Assembly (NCBI GenBank): GCA_964437445.1
Contig: CAYTGR010000032.1
Span: 1 to 57,223, forward strand
DNA from: CAYTGR01 sp964437445
Lineage (GTDB): Bacteria > Chloroflexota > Anaerolineae > B4-G1 > SLSP01
Direction of reading: 5' to 3'
DNA length: 57,223 bases
Position numbers and translations under genes: made by a program. Numbering within the stretch: position 1 is the stretch's first letter; each line of letters starts with the position of its first letter. Of this stretch, positions 42,201 to 51,000 are shown piece by piece. The notes beneath the pieces were generated by a model. The model did not search any database. It worked only from the letters and a program-made list of their open reading frames with translations, and was not told the origin of the DNA.

Positions 42201-42520
42201 AGCAGCCAGTCCCCGCCGGCCGGACGTGGTGCTTGCGCAAAAAACTGAGCCAGCGAATAGGCCAGCGGACTGGACGTATCGGGCGTGAAGGGAACTTCGG
42301 TGGGGGTATACAGATTCACCAGCAAGCGCTGGAGGAGATGCGCCGGGTCGTTATCCAGCTCACCGAGGGCCAGCCACAAAACGCGGTCGGCCTGCTCCTG
42401 TGCCCATTCCCTGAGGAGCGTGGTTTTGCCGTAGCCGGGTGGAGCAACCAGGAGGGTGAGGCGAGCGTTCAGGGCCTGGTTGAGCGTGGTGAGCAGGCGC
42501 GGGCGTGATAGCACAAACAT
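39221..42520 (-). CDS. STAND-ATPase/TPR/SARP transcriptional regulator (MalT-like N-terminus, BTAD C-terminus)
   Basis: This 1099-aa regulator has an N-terminal P-loop (VAPPGYGKTTLLREWA, about residues 30-45), Walker B-like WLLVLDDYHLINN, and winged-helix/STAND segments as in MalT. Many TPRs follow (about 380-770), then a short HEAT-like stretch (AVRLHVIRVLGEIGDERAVPAL, about 800-850). The end is a SARP region: an OmpR-like winged helix (LRILALGDFQVW, about 860) plus a BTAD bundle (about 960-1095). Such proteins bind ATP and an inducer, then activate nearby genes. Its downstream neighbours on the same strand are the small protein and the beta-helix surface protein, probable targets. Confidence 0.9.
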   Translation of the reverse strand: MFVLSRPRLLTTLNQALNARLTLLVAPPGYGKTTLLREWAQEQADRVLWLALGELDNDPAHLLQRLLVNLYTPTEVPFTPDTSSPLAYSLAQFFAQAPRPAGGDWLLVLDDYHLINNPAIHQALDTILGLPTWPVHLMMASRNQPPLTMIARLRVEGRLAELNEADLRFNLAEARALFVESGLDPTESDLVGAVERTEGWPVTLELLRQAAQHEPTADLMAILTRLSDERPLFDYLAGQVLERQSESIQDFLRRTALLPYLSAELCNAYLETTNAAGLLDELEREHLFISRLDEAPGRRYRYHALFQEFLSRCLEQKEGAAMVNGWRRRAAACLLAHRATPPLIDDQAAAVEHLLAVGDWMAAAQVIATLSDALDFGSLPRLEPWLACLPAEVMATHPRLLVALGQLRERQGRWAEALAVLQQAEKVAQASNALTELTRAYRWQAWVHFRQDRYAESIALCQQALAIVPAENAPELAAIYNILANCYGNSGDLEQQQHYHRRALELFRRLGYREREALILHNIASYDLPQGLLREALETEQTSLRILDELHSYRVCFPLITLAQIYLQYGELKQAQAAAERLLRLANAYQDAIRRGYALFLLGHLHREQGNPAAARRCYEEAWGIAEQSQDNFLCFELHQGQLCLALETGDLREARRQGQLALQRARQLPDHQLTGRALMTLGQIADAAGDLQQTEVYYTEALHFFEQAHGRLDQAMVHLRLADLCRRDGRAEEAQAHLGQALALSQAHGYDFLFTGPEQSRALPLLVAALGQTGGALNPSQLSEICRLLTLNGTPAVAPLIALLETAEDAVRLHVIRVLGEIGDERAVPALSRLRRHRHLQEAVKVALERIAAAPRPPLRILALGDFQVWRGDDPIPPQIWQPRRKARLLLLYLLSRAPRPVACDELIEALWPDLAPDSARRALNTTFSDLRHILEPYLGQGQSSHYLTRDEETLAFTGEAWYDVAEFQRAVRAGGQAARQALELYRDDFLPEEPYADWALRERERLRGLYLNALTAWLDERVQAGAWREGVELARRILDIEPWLEEVWRALMLCLARLGRRSEALRAYQECVRALRQELDVAPSAETQALYETLKVS

Positions 42521-42539
42521 TACACGTCTCAGGGTCTTT

Positions 42540-42719
42540 AACCCACGGCCCGCCGCCGGTTTACCCGGCAGCGGGTCGTTAATACATTAGCCATAAGCCA
42601 TAGCCGTGACCACCCCCTTGCACACAACCGGGAAATGACTCATGGGCCGACCACCCACCCCGGTGGTATAGAGCCGTGGTCAAGGCTGCCGTCCCTGGGC
42701 TATCGTAGCCCATCTCTGC
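42540..42719. other. Leader region upstream of the SARP regulator, with an imperfect dyad
   Basis: The segment 42540-42581 contains an imperfect inverted repeat (ACCCACGGCCCGCCGCC against GGCAGCGGGTCGTT) within 60 bp of the regulator start. It is followed by two AGCCATA heptamers and several GACCACC/GGTGGT blocks. I see no gene here. It may carry the promoter and operator of the regulator. Confidence 0.35.
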
Positions 42720-42938
42720 TTAGAACTTATTGATTTCGGCCAGGATCGCTTCCACCTTCTCTTTGGTCAGGCCGAATTGGGCCGCTTGTGGCATGGCGAG
42801 CAGCTTGTTCAAGGTCATGGTCTTGAACATCGCCACCATGGGGTTACTGGAGAGGCCGGGCACGTACTGATCCAGCACCGCCTTGGCCTGCGGATCGTCT
42901 AAAAGGGCACCGAGGGTCGTATCCAGCGTGACTTTCAT
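42720..42938 (-). CDS. Small protein, unknown function
   Basis: This 72-aa protein follows an AAGAAGG site at good spacing. The sequence LGALLDDPQAKAVLDQYVPGL, NPMVAMFKTMTLNKLLAMPQ and FGLTKEKVEAILAEINKF suggests a compact all-helical fold. Similar short modules are found free-standing or at the end of glycoside hydrolases and esterases, from memory and unverified. It has its own AT-rich upstream region (42939-43010) shared with the divergent kinase gene. The function is unknown. Confidence 0.75.
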   Translation of the reverse strand: MKVTLDTTLGALLDDPQAKAVLDQYVPGLSSNPMVAMFKTMTLNKLLAMPQAAQFGLTKEKVEAILAEINKF

Positions 42939-43102
42939 GGTATACCTTCTTTTTTGGGGTATGGGGGATTTAAAATTTTAGACTCTAAGCCTATTTTACT
43001 ACGAACTGTGTAAATGGATAGGTCAGGCGCTGTCGCCTCGCTGATTTGTGCTATACTTACCCTGGTGGTTATCTTGGGCTCGCGGAGGCGAAGCTTTTCA
43101 GC

Positions 43103-44071
43103 ATGAAGAGAAGGTCTGTACCACTGCTGCTCGGTGTGGATGGCGGCGGCAGCAAGACGTTAGCCTTGATCGCCAATGCGGAGGGGCGCGAACTGGGGCG
43201 CGGGCTGGCCGGGCCTTCCAACTACTACGCCGTCGGCGTGGAAGCCGCCTACGCTGCGCTGGATACGGCCGTGACGGCTGCCCTGACTGAAGCCACCGCG
43301 CGCTGCTCTGCTGTTATGCCCGATTCCCCCTTTGCCGCGCTCGGCCTGGGGCTGGCCGGCATTGCCCGACCGGAAGATCGTCCCGTCATTTTGACCTGGG
43401 CGGAGCGGCGCTATCCCGGCGTCCCCGTCACCCTCGTCCACGATGCGCACCTGGTGCTCGCCGCTGGGACGCCAGACCTGTGGGGGCTGGCACTGATCTG
43501 TGGCACCGGCTCAATGGCCTACGGTGCTGACCCGACCGGCCGCTCGGCGCGGGCGGGCGGCTGGGGCTACCTGCTCGGCGACGAGGGGAGCGGCTACGCG
43601 CTCGGGCTGGCGGCGCTGCGCGCAATCATGCGCGCCAGCGATGGCCGCGGTCCGGCCACGGCGCTCACCCCGGCGGTGTTGAGCCGGTGGGGCCTGTCGC
43701 AGCCGCAGGACCTGGTGCGTTACGTCTACCGCCCAGAGATCGGGCGCACCGAGATCGCGGCCCTGGCGGCGCTGGTGGATGCGGCCGCCGGGCAGGGTGA
43801 TGCGGTCGCGCAGGCCCTGACCGCCGAAGCCGGGCGTGAACTGGCGCTGGCGGTGCAGGCGGTCGCCCGGCAGCTGGCTTTCAGCGGCGCTATTCCCTGC
43901 GCCGTGGCCGGGAGCGCCCTGGTTAAAGGGCAGGCCGTGGCGGCGGCTTTCCGCGCGGCCGCGGTGGACCTGGGATTGCAGCTGGAGCCGCTCACGCCGG
44001 TGGCCGAACCGGTCTGGGGGGCCATCCGGTTGGCCCGGGCCGCGCTCAAGGGGGTGAGTGGTGAGTCGTAG
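43103..44071 (+). CDS. BadF/BadG-family kinase, probable N-acetylglucosamine/MurNAc kinase
   Basis: This 322-aa ATPase of the actin/Hsp70/sugar-kinase superfamily has phosphate-1 motif GVDGGGSKTLALI (residues 10-22), then GLAGIARPED, VHDAHLVLAAGT, phosphate-2 ICGTGSMAYG, and the adenosine motif GGWGYLLGDEGSGYALG. It matches eukaryotic-type GlcNAc kinases and the clostridial MurNAc/GlcNAc kinase MurK. ATG 43103 fits this N-terminus; an upstream ATG at 43046 would add 19 residues. Although 10 kb from AnmK-MurQ, it would complete the recycling route by phosphorylating free GlcNAc and MurNAc. Its own neighbours are regulatory genes. Confidence 0.85.
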   Translation: MKRRSVPLLLGVDGGGSKTLALIANAEGRELGRGLAGPSNYYAVGVEAAYAALDTAVTAALTEATARCSAVMPDSPFAALGLGLAGIARPEDRPVILTWAERRYPGVPVTLVHDAHLVLAAGTPDLWGLALICGTGSMAYGADPTGRSARAGGWGYLLGDEGSGYALGLAALRAIMRASDGRGPATALTPAVLSRWGLSQPQDLVRYVYRPEIGRTEIAALAALVDAAAGQGDAVAQALTAEAGRELALAVQAVARQLAFSGAIPCAVAGSALVKGQAVAAAFRAAAVDLGLQLEPLTPVAEPVWGAIRLARAALKGVSGES

Positions 44072-44263
44072 CGGCAGGAACTTTGTGCTACAAGGTGCGC
44101 TGCTGGGGGAAGAGGGGGACGGAATCGGAGCGGCAAAATGTCACGCTGCCAGCGGGGCCTACCATATCATCATTCCATTAGGGAGCTCCTTGTAGGTCAC
44201 GCTTTGAACGTGTTATCGGTTGGGATATGGAAAGATCTTCACGGTCCCGGTGGGGCGACTTGA

Positions 44264-46432
44264 ATGATGTGGTTGACTTTACTGCCCTTCCTCGCCGCCG
44301 GCGTCACTGCGCTGGTGGGGCTCTACGCCTGGCGACGGCGCGATGTACCGGGAGCCGTGCCGCTGGTTGCCTGGCTGTTGGTAGTCACGCTGTGGCAGCT
44401 TGCCAGCGGGCTATCTACGGCCGCGCGCGCGCCGACCACGGCCTACTTCTGGCACCGGGTATCCTTTTCCGCCATCACAGGCATTGCCCCTGCCGCGCTA
44501 GTGTTTATCCTGCACGTCTCAGGCCGCGCAGGGCAGCTGTCGCCGGCACGTCTGGCCGGGCTGTTGGGCTTTCCCCTGCTCACCCTCTTCGTTATTTGGA
44601 CGAACTCGCTGCATCATGGGTTTATTCGTGACTACGCCTTCACCTGGGTGGAAGGCGTCCTCACGTTGACCTACTGGCAGGGGGGCTTCTGGTATGCTCT
44701 CCATATCGCTTACAGTGTGCTCATCACTCTGATCGCCGTGGGCGTTGCGGGTTGGAGTGCGGTGCGCGCACCGCAGCCCTTTCGCGGGCAGATGATCGTT
44801 ATCCTCAGCTGGGCCGGTTTGTCGGCGCTGGTCGCCATCCCGCTCACTTTGTTCCTGTATCGCCCGGCGTTTACCCTGACAGCGCTACTGCCCGTCCTGA
44901 ACAGCCTGGGTTTTGCCTGGGCCGTCTTTCGCTTTCAGTTGCTTGACCTCAGCCCGGTGGCGCGCGAGCGGTTGATTGAAACGATGCCTGATGGTATGGC
45001 GACGTTGGATCTGCGCGGCCGCATCGTGGATGTCAACCCCGCGCTGGAGACGCTCACCGGATTGCCGCGCGCTGCTCTCATCGGGCAGACATTGACCCAC
45101 CTGCCGGCGCCCTGGAATACGCTCACCCAACAGACCGAGCTGGCCTTGGGGCCGGAGCGCCTGCTCCATGTGCAGGTCACTCCCTTGCTTGACCGCCAGC
45201 AGTCGCGCGGCGTCTTGATCATCGTGCGCGACATTACCACGCTTAAATTGATGGAAACTCTGGAAGCGCGCGTGGCCGCCCGCACCCAGGACCTCTCAAC
45301 GCTCTATCACATCGCCTCACTGCTAGGGCGCAGCCTGACTCTGACGGAGGTGTTGCCGGAGTGCCTGGCGCACATCGTCGCCGCGACCGGCGGCCCCGCT
45401 GGCGTCATCCTGCTTCAGGATGAGCGCGCCGCCTGGCGCGTGGCGGCCACGTATGGCGCTATGCCGCCGTTGGTCGTGGAAGGCGAAGCGGCCACAGGGT
45501 GGACCCGGCTGGCTGCTGCCGGCGAGACGCTGCTGGTTCACGATCTGGTGCATAGCCCGTGGGTGGGCCGTCTGTTTCCGGCCGCGTGGCCCTTTCCGGC
45601 CCTGGCCGTGGCTCCCCTTCAGACGGCGACCGGTCCGGGGATGCTGGTGCTGTTTGGACAACGTCCGGCCCAATTCAATATTGAGAGTTTGGGGCTGCTG
45701 ACGACTGTATCCGAACAAATCGGCGTGGCTCTCGAGAACGAGCGGTTGCGCCGCCAACAGCAGGAGACTGCCGTCTTGATCGAGCGCCAGCGTCTGGCGC
45801 GCGACCTGCACGATTCGGTCACGCAATTGCTGTACTCGCAAATCCTGTTTGCGCACGCTGCCCAAAAGGCGTTGCGCGCCGCCGACACTGCCCCTGCCGC
45901 CGGGTTCCTGGTGCGATTGGATACTGCCGCACAACAAGCCTTGCGGGAGATGCGTCTGCTCATCTACCAGCTCCGGCCCGCCGACCTGGCCGAAATCGGC
46001 CTGGTGGAGGCCGTGCGCCGCCGCCTGGAGCTGGTTGAGCAGCGCGCCGGTGTGGTCGCTGCCTTGCAGGTAGACGCCTGGGTCGCCCGCTATGGCCTGA
46101 CGCTTCCTGCCGCCCTGCAAAAAGAGGTGTATTACGTGGCCGAAGAGGCCCTGAACAACATCTTGAAACACGCTGCGGCCGGCCAGGTCACGGTGACGTT
46201 GGGATACGCCGACGCGGAACTGACTCTGGAAATCGTCGACGACGGGTGTGGCTTTGACCCGGTGAGCGTCCGCGCGGGCCTGGGGTTGACCGGGATGCAG
46301 GAGCGGGCCGCCGGGTTGGGCGGCGTATTGACGATTGCCGCCACGCCTGGCGGCGGCGCGCGCCTGCGCCTCACGCTGCCCTTTCAAGCCGATGATAAAA
46401 ATTTCTCCACAATAATTTGTAGCGAGCGGTGA
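44264..46432 (+). CDS. Membrane sensor histidine kinase (7TM-PAS-GAF-HisKA_3-HATPase)
   Basis: This 722-aa NarL-type kinase has about seven hydrophobic N-terminal segments (residues 1-225), a PAS domain (about 235-330, ETMPDGMATLDLRGRIVDVN), a GAF domain (about 345-490), and the dimerisation helix RQRLARDLHDSVTQLL with the phospho-acceptor His516. The ATPase domain has N-box EEALNNILKHA, DDGCGFDP and GLGLTGMQERA. It phosphorylates the response regulator encoded 67 bp downstream. The last codons and the stop lie inside a copy of the dispersed intergenic element, so the C-terminal tail has been reshaped by the repeat. Confidence 0.92.
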   Translation: MMWLTLLPFLAAGVTALVGLYAWRRRDVPGAVPLVAWLLVVTLWQLASGLSTAARAPTTAYFWHRVSFSAITGIAPAALVFILHVSGRAGQLSPARLAGLLGFPLLTLFVIWTNSLHHGFIRDYAFTWVEGVLTLTYWQGGFWYALHIAYSVLITLIAVGVAGWSAVRAPQPFRGQMIVILSWAGLSALVAIPLTLFLYRPAFTLTALLPVLNSLGFAWAVFRFQLLDLSPVARERLIETMPDGMATLDLRGRIVDVNPALETLTGLPRAALIGQTLTHLPAPWNTLTQQTELALGPERLLHVQVTPLLDRQQSRGVLIIVRDITTLKLMETLEARVAARTQDLSTLYHIASLLGRSLTLTEVLPECLAHIVAATGGPAGVILLQDERAAWRVAATYGAMPPLVVEGEAATGWTRLAAAGETLLVHDLVHSPWVGRLFPAAWPFPALAVAPLQTATGPGMLVLFGQRPAQFNIESLGLLTTVSEQIGVALENERLRRQQQETAVLIERQRLARDLHDSVTQLLYSQILFAHAAQKALRAADTAPAAGFLVRLDTAAQQALREMRLLIYQLRPADLAEIGLVEAVRRRLELVEQRAGVVAALQVDAWVARYGLTLPAALQKEVYYVAEEALNNILKHAAAGQVTVTLGYADAELTLEIVDDGCGFDPVSVRAGLGLTGMQERAAGLGGVLTIAATPGGGARLRLTLPFQADDKNFSTIICSER

Positions 46433-46495
46433 GCAGAGATTCCTTACCCTGCTCTCTGCTCACTACTTAACTGGTTTCTATTTTCAGAGGAGACC
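46421..46495 (+). repeat. Dispersed intergenic element, copy B (short form)
   Basis: It shares GCGGTGAGCAG, CTGCTCTCTGCTCACT and TTAACTGGTTTCTATTTTCA with copies A and C but lacks the central ACAGGAACTTCTACC. It supplies the histidine kinase stop codon (46430-46432) and the CAGAGGAGA ribosome-binding site of the response regulator. Confidence 0.83.
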
Positions 46496-46499
46496 TGAT

Positions 46500-47171
46500 A
46501 TGCCTGATTTGATTCGTATTCTGATTGTGGACGATCATCCGCTGGTGCGGGAAGGGCTGCGCGCGGTGCTGGGGCAAGAGCCGGGGCTGGAGATTGTGGG
46601 TGAAGCCGCCAATGGAGTGGAAGCCCTGGCTGCCGTCGGGCGGTTGCGCCCGGATGTGATTGTGATGGACATTTTGATGCCTGATAAGGATGGCCTCGCC
46701 GCCACTGCTGAGATTCTGCGCCTGGACCCGGCGGCGCGGGTGTTGTTGCTGACCAGCTTGACCAACCTTGAGCGCGTCCGCCCCGCCATCCGCGCCGGCG
46801 CGTTGGGCTACATCTCCAAGAGCGCGCCGCCGGATGAACTGGAGCGGGCCATCCGCACGCTACACCAGGGTGGGGTGTACCTGCCGGCGAATTTAGCGCG
46901 TGCGCTGCTGCAAACACCGGTCGGCGCGCTGGGGCCGGAGACGCCGCCCCCCGACCTGCTCACCGGGCGTGAGCTGGAAATTCTCAAACTGGTAGCCCAG
47001 GGGCTGGGGAACGATGACATCGCAGCCCGATTGGTCATCTCGCCGCGCACCGCCGCTGTTCATATCAGCCATATTCTGGACAAGTTGGAGTTGGAAAATC
47101 GCACCCAGGCCGCGCTCTATGCGCTGCGACAAGGGATCGCCAGTCTGCTGCCGGCGGCGGAGACGGAATGA
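46500..47171 (+). CDS. NarL/FixJ-family response regulator
   Basis: This 223-aa protein has a receiver domain with IVDDHPLVREGL (acidic pair), phospho-acceptor Asp57 in VIVMDILMP, switch Thr/Ser in LLTSL and Lys in YISKSA. A LuxR-type helix-turn-helix follows at about 155-215 (LTGRELEILKLVAQGLGNDDIAARLVISPRTAAVHISHI). It is the partner of the upstream kinase, and its ribosome-binding site comes from the dispersed element. Likely targets include the receiver-like protein and the surface protein downstream, which carries another copy of the same element. That link is inference. Confidence 0.93.
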   Translation: MPDLIRILIVDDHPLVREGLRAVLGQEPGLEIVGEAANGVEALAAVGRLRPDVIVMDILMPDKDGLAATAEILRLDPAARVLLLTSLTNLERVRPAIRAGALGYISKSAPPDELERAIRTLHQGGVYLPANLARALLQTPVGALGPETPPPDLLTGRELEILKLVAQGLGNDDIAARLVISPRTAAVHISHILDKLELENRTQAALYALRQGIASLLPAAETE

Positions 47172-47554
47172 TAGGGGTATGTTTCAGATGAGTTGGGTGT
47201 GTTTCAAACGAGTTAAGCGTAGTGCGTATTTCGTAGTTCGTAAACGGAATATGCACTACGAAATACGTTCTCCCAACCCAAATGAAACGCATCCAAATGA
47301 GTTGAGCATAGGGCGTATTCCGCATTCGTAATGCGTCAGCGGACTACCGCCTGCAAAATACGCCAATCCCAAGTGGGGCGCGCTGAAAGCGCGCCCCACT
47401 TCTTTAAAGATAAAGAAAAGTTTACAGAAGGTTAAAGGTTTTACCGATGCGCGCGGCGGGAATAACCTGTACAATCAGCCTGTAACGTGAGTCTCTGGCT
47501 GGCACCGATCACAAGGTGGCGGCCTGGGTTACAAGGCTGTGCAAGGCAAAAACC
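47172..47554. other. 383-bp intergenic region with period-7 repeats and two hairpins
   Basis: No gene is recognised. It contains GTGCGTA/TTTCGTA/GTTCGTA heptamers (about 47223-47243), a 13-bp inverted repeat (CGTATTTCGTAGT 47225-47237 with its complement at 47255-47267), diffuse GAGTTG repeats, and the terminator-like hairpin at 47371-47401. A TACAAT at 47470-47475 may be a -10 box for the next gene. Confidence 0.65.
47371..47401. terminator. Strong hairpin downstream of the response regulator
   Basis: AAGTGGGGCGCGCT, loop GAA, then AGCGCGCCCCACTT: a perfect 14-bp GC-rich stem followed by CTTT. It could terminate the two-component operon. Confidence 0.78.
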
Positions 47555-47917
47555 ATGCTAAAAACCGTCGTATTCGCGCCTCCCGGGCCTTTTCGGCAGG
47601 AATTGCTCGCGTTCGTCAAATCCATCCCCGAGTTGGAGCTGGTCGGCGCGGCAGCCGACCTGCCTGAATTGCTGCTGGCGGCGGACCAGGATGCGCCGCG
47701 CCTGGTCATTCTGGTCGGTGGGCCGCTGTGTACACCGGCGCTGGCCGCGCTCCGGCAACGCCAGCCGCAGGGAATGCCGCTCGCGTGCCTGGTCCTGGCG
47801 GAGAACCGCCAGCAAATCCAGCAGGCCGTGGCCGCCGGTGCCGACGGCGTCTTGCTCAAGGGGTTTTCGACCCAGGAATTTCTCGCCGTATTGACCTCAT
47901 GTTGCGCCTCTCAGTGA
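47555..47917 (+). CDS. Stand-alone degenerate receiver (pseudo-receiver) protein
   Basis: This 120-aa protein has the receiver-domain pattern (VVFAPPGPFRQELLAFV, LVILVGGPL, ACLVLAENRQQIQQAVAAGADGVLLKG with the conserved Lys). It lacks the acidic pair after strand 1, and VGG stands at the place of the phospho-acceptor Asp, so phosphorylation is unlikely. There is no output domain. It may be a protein-protein adaptor of the neighbouring two-component pair. ATG 47555 is chosen; GTG 47516 after AAGGTGG is an alternative. Both ribosome-binding sites are modest. Confidence 0.75.
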   Translation: MLKTVVFAPPGPFRQELLAFVKSIPELELVGAAADLPELLLAADQDAPRLVILVGGPLCTPALAALRQRQPQGMPLACLVLAENRQQIQQAVAAGADGVLLKGFSTQEFLAVLTSCCASQ

Positions 47918-47994
47918 TGAAGCGGCAGCGGAAAGAGAAGTTCAACCTGAACTGGCATTCACCAGCCGTGGGATGAATTGGGATGAATAATGTA

Positions 47995-48076
47995 AGCAGT
48001 GAGCGGTGAGCAGGAAACAGGAACTTCTACCTGCTGCTCTCTGCTCACTCCTTAACTGGTTTCTACTTTCAGAGGA
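47995..48076 (+). repeat. 80-bp dispersed intergenic element, copy C
   Basis: This is the full-length copy, nearly the same as the reverse complement of 10659-10742. It begins with AGTGAGCGGTGAGCAGG and ends in the CAGAGGAGA that serves as ribosome-binding site for the giant surface-protein gene. Confidence 0.87.
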
Positions 48077-48084
48077 GACACGCT

Positions 48085-51000
48085 ATGGATAGAACAAAGT
48101 TGAGTTACCGCATCGGTTGTCGCCTGGCGCTGTTGCTGGCGTTGGGCGTGACGCTGCTCATGCAGCCGTTGCCCGCGCGCGCGGAGACGATTACTGTCAC
48201 GAATACGCTGGATTCCGGCGTGGGCAGCCTGCGCGACGCCATCGCTGCCGCCGCGCCCGGCGACACCATTGTCTTTGCCCCGGCCCTCAGCGGACAGACG
48301 ATTGTTTTGGCCTCACAGTTAACAATTGACAAAGCCCTCACCCTTGACGGGGCGGCGTTGACCGAGCCGCTCAAGATCAGCGGCAACCACAGCGTCCGCG
48401 TGTTTTACATCACTGCCAATGCCACGTTAACCCGCCTGGACATCATCAACGGTCGGACAATCTCGGGCGGCGGGGGCATCCATAACGAGGCGGCGACCTT
48501 GACGTTGTACGGTTGCAACGTGCGCAACAATACTGCCGAGAACAGCAGTGGGGGCGGCCTTTACAACAATAACGGTACCATCACCATCCGCCAGAGCGTC
48601 ATCCGTGACAACCAGGCCACGGGTAGCACTGCCGTAGGCGGCGGTATAGTCAACTGGGGGACGATGCAGGTGATCAGCAGCACCATCGCCGGCAACACGG
48701 CAGTGGCCGGCGGCGGCATCCGCAACCATGGCTCGTTGACCATCACCGCCAGCACGCTCTCCGGCAACACGGCAGCGTATGCGGGCGGCATCGCCAATCT
48801 GGGAACCCTGACCCTTGCCAACTGCACCCTCAGCGGCAACGCCGCCACGCACGGCACGTACACCGGCAGCGCGCTTTATCAATGGGGCCACAGCAGCTAC
48901 TCGACGATGATCCATCATTGCACCATCGCCAACAACACCGCCGCAGGATCGCATCAGGCCGCCGTCGAGTTGGAAGATGGGGTGATCACGCTCAAAAACA
49001 GCCTCATCGCCGACAATGGCGGCAATTTTTATGTATGGGGTAACGCCGGCACCGACCTGGTCTCCCAGGGCTATAACCTGGCCGACACGTGGAATGGGCT
49101 GCCGCTGGCGACCGGCGATTTGACCGCCGATCCTTTGCTCGACACACTGGCGGATAACGGTGGGCCGACGCTCACCCACGCACTCCTGCCCGGCTCGCCA
49201 GCGCGGGACGCGGCCAATCCCGTGGTCTCGCTCACCACCGACCAGCGCGGTATCCCCCGCCCGTGGGATGGCGACGATGACGGCAACGCTCGCAGTGACA
49301 TCGGCGCATTCGAGGCCAACCCGCCGCTGATCACCCTGATCAAGTCAGTTGCTCCGGCCGCCGATGTTCCCTATCACAGCGTTGTCACCTATACGCTCGT
49401 TCTCAACAATGCGACATCTTTTACCGACCCGACGGTGATTCTGACTGATACGCTGCCGGCGGAGGTGGATTTTGCGCGTTGGGTGGAAAACCCCGGCGCT
49501 GGCGTCACGGATGACCAAATCACCTGGAGCGGCGTTCTCACTGCCCATACTGCTCTCACGTTCACCTTTCAGGTGACGCAGACCGGCGGCTATGGGGCCA
49601 CGATTGTCAACACCGCCGCCGCGAGCAGCGCGACCGGTCTTGCCAACGCGATGGCCAGTTTCACGGTAAGCGGGCCACAACTGGGGCTGTCCAAGTCTGC
49701 CGCTCCTGCCACCGCGCCTTTTCACGGCATTCTCACCTATACGTTGGTCCTCAGCAACAGCGGCGACATCGCTGACCCAACGGTGGTGCTGACCGATACG
49801 CTGCCCGCCGAGGTAACCTTTGCGCGGTGGGTGGAGAATCACGGAGCTGTGGTCAACAGCGACCGGCTCACCTGGAGCGGCAGCCTCGCCGCCTGCACCG
49901 CCCTCACGTTCACCTTCCAGGTGACGCATACCGGCGCGTATCCTCAGCCTCTCCTCAACCTAGCTGAATGGAGCGGCAGCACGCGCACCGGCCAGGCCAC
50001 GGCGACGGTTTCCATTGGTTGCGTGCCTACCTATACAGTGCAATCGGCCGCCGACGCCGGCGTGGGCAGCCTGCGTCAGGCCCTGGCCGATGTGTGCGCC
50101 GGTGGCGTGATAGATTTTGCCCCCATCCTGGCCGGGCAGACCATCACTCTGACCTCGCAACTGGATGTGCCAAAGAGTGTGACCATAGACGGCCGTAGTC
50201 TGAACACACCGGTTCGGATCAGCGGCGGCGACACAACGCGCCTGTTCTATATCTATAACGGTGTTCCTGTGACGCTGACGGGCATAGATCTGGTGCGCGG
50301 TTATGCCACCAGCGGCGGCGCCGCCATCACCAACGACGGTCTTCTGACGCTCAGTCACGCCCAGGTGACGGATCATCGCGGGACAAGCGCCATCTATAAC
50401 ACCAGCTTTTTGACGCTCACGCATATCACCGTGGCGCGCAGCGGCAACAGCGGGCGCGAAGGCGGCGGCCTGTACAATTTGTACCGCGCCACGGTATTGA
50501 GCAGCACGCTGGCCGATAACACCGCGCAAACAGGCGGCGCGATTTACAGCATTCATACCCTAACCCTGCGGGACAGCGTCATCTCTGGCAACAGGGCTGT
50601 CTATACCGGCGGCGGTGTGTATATCAACGGCAGCGCGAACATCAGCCGGTGCGATGTCCGCGCCAATGGAGCGGGCATTGCGGGCGGCGGGGTGGCGCTG
50701 AACAGCGGCAGCGCTACAGTCAGCGAGAGCATTCTCCGCAACAACAGCGCGGCCGGCAGTGCAGCGGGCGGCGGCGGGCTGAGCAACCTGGGGAATCTGA
50801 CCGTGTTGAGCAGCACTATTTCCGGCAACACAGCCAATGCTTACGCCGGCGGCGGTGCCTTCAATGATTACCCTGGCGAGCTGATTGTGTGGAGCAGCAC
50901 CTTTTCCGGCAACACGGCACGCTATGGCGGCGCCATCGGCAACAAGGCCACGCTCCGGCTCACCAACAGCACCCTCAGCGGCAATGTCAGCACCGACGGT

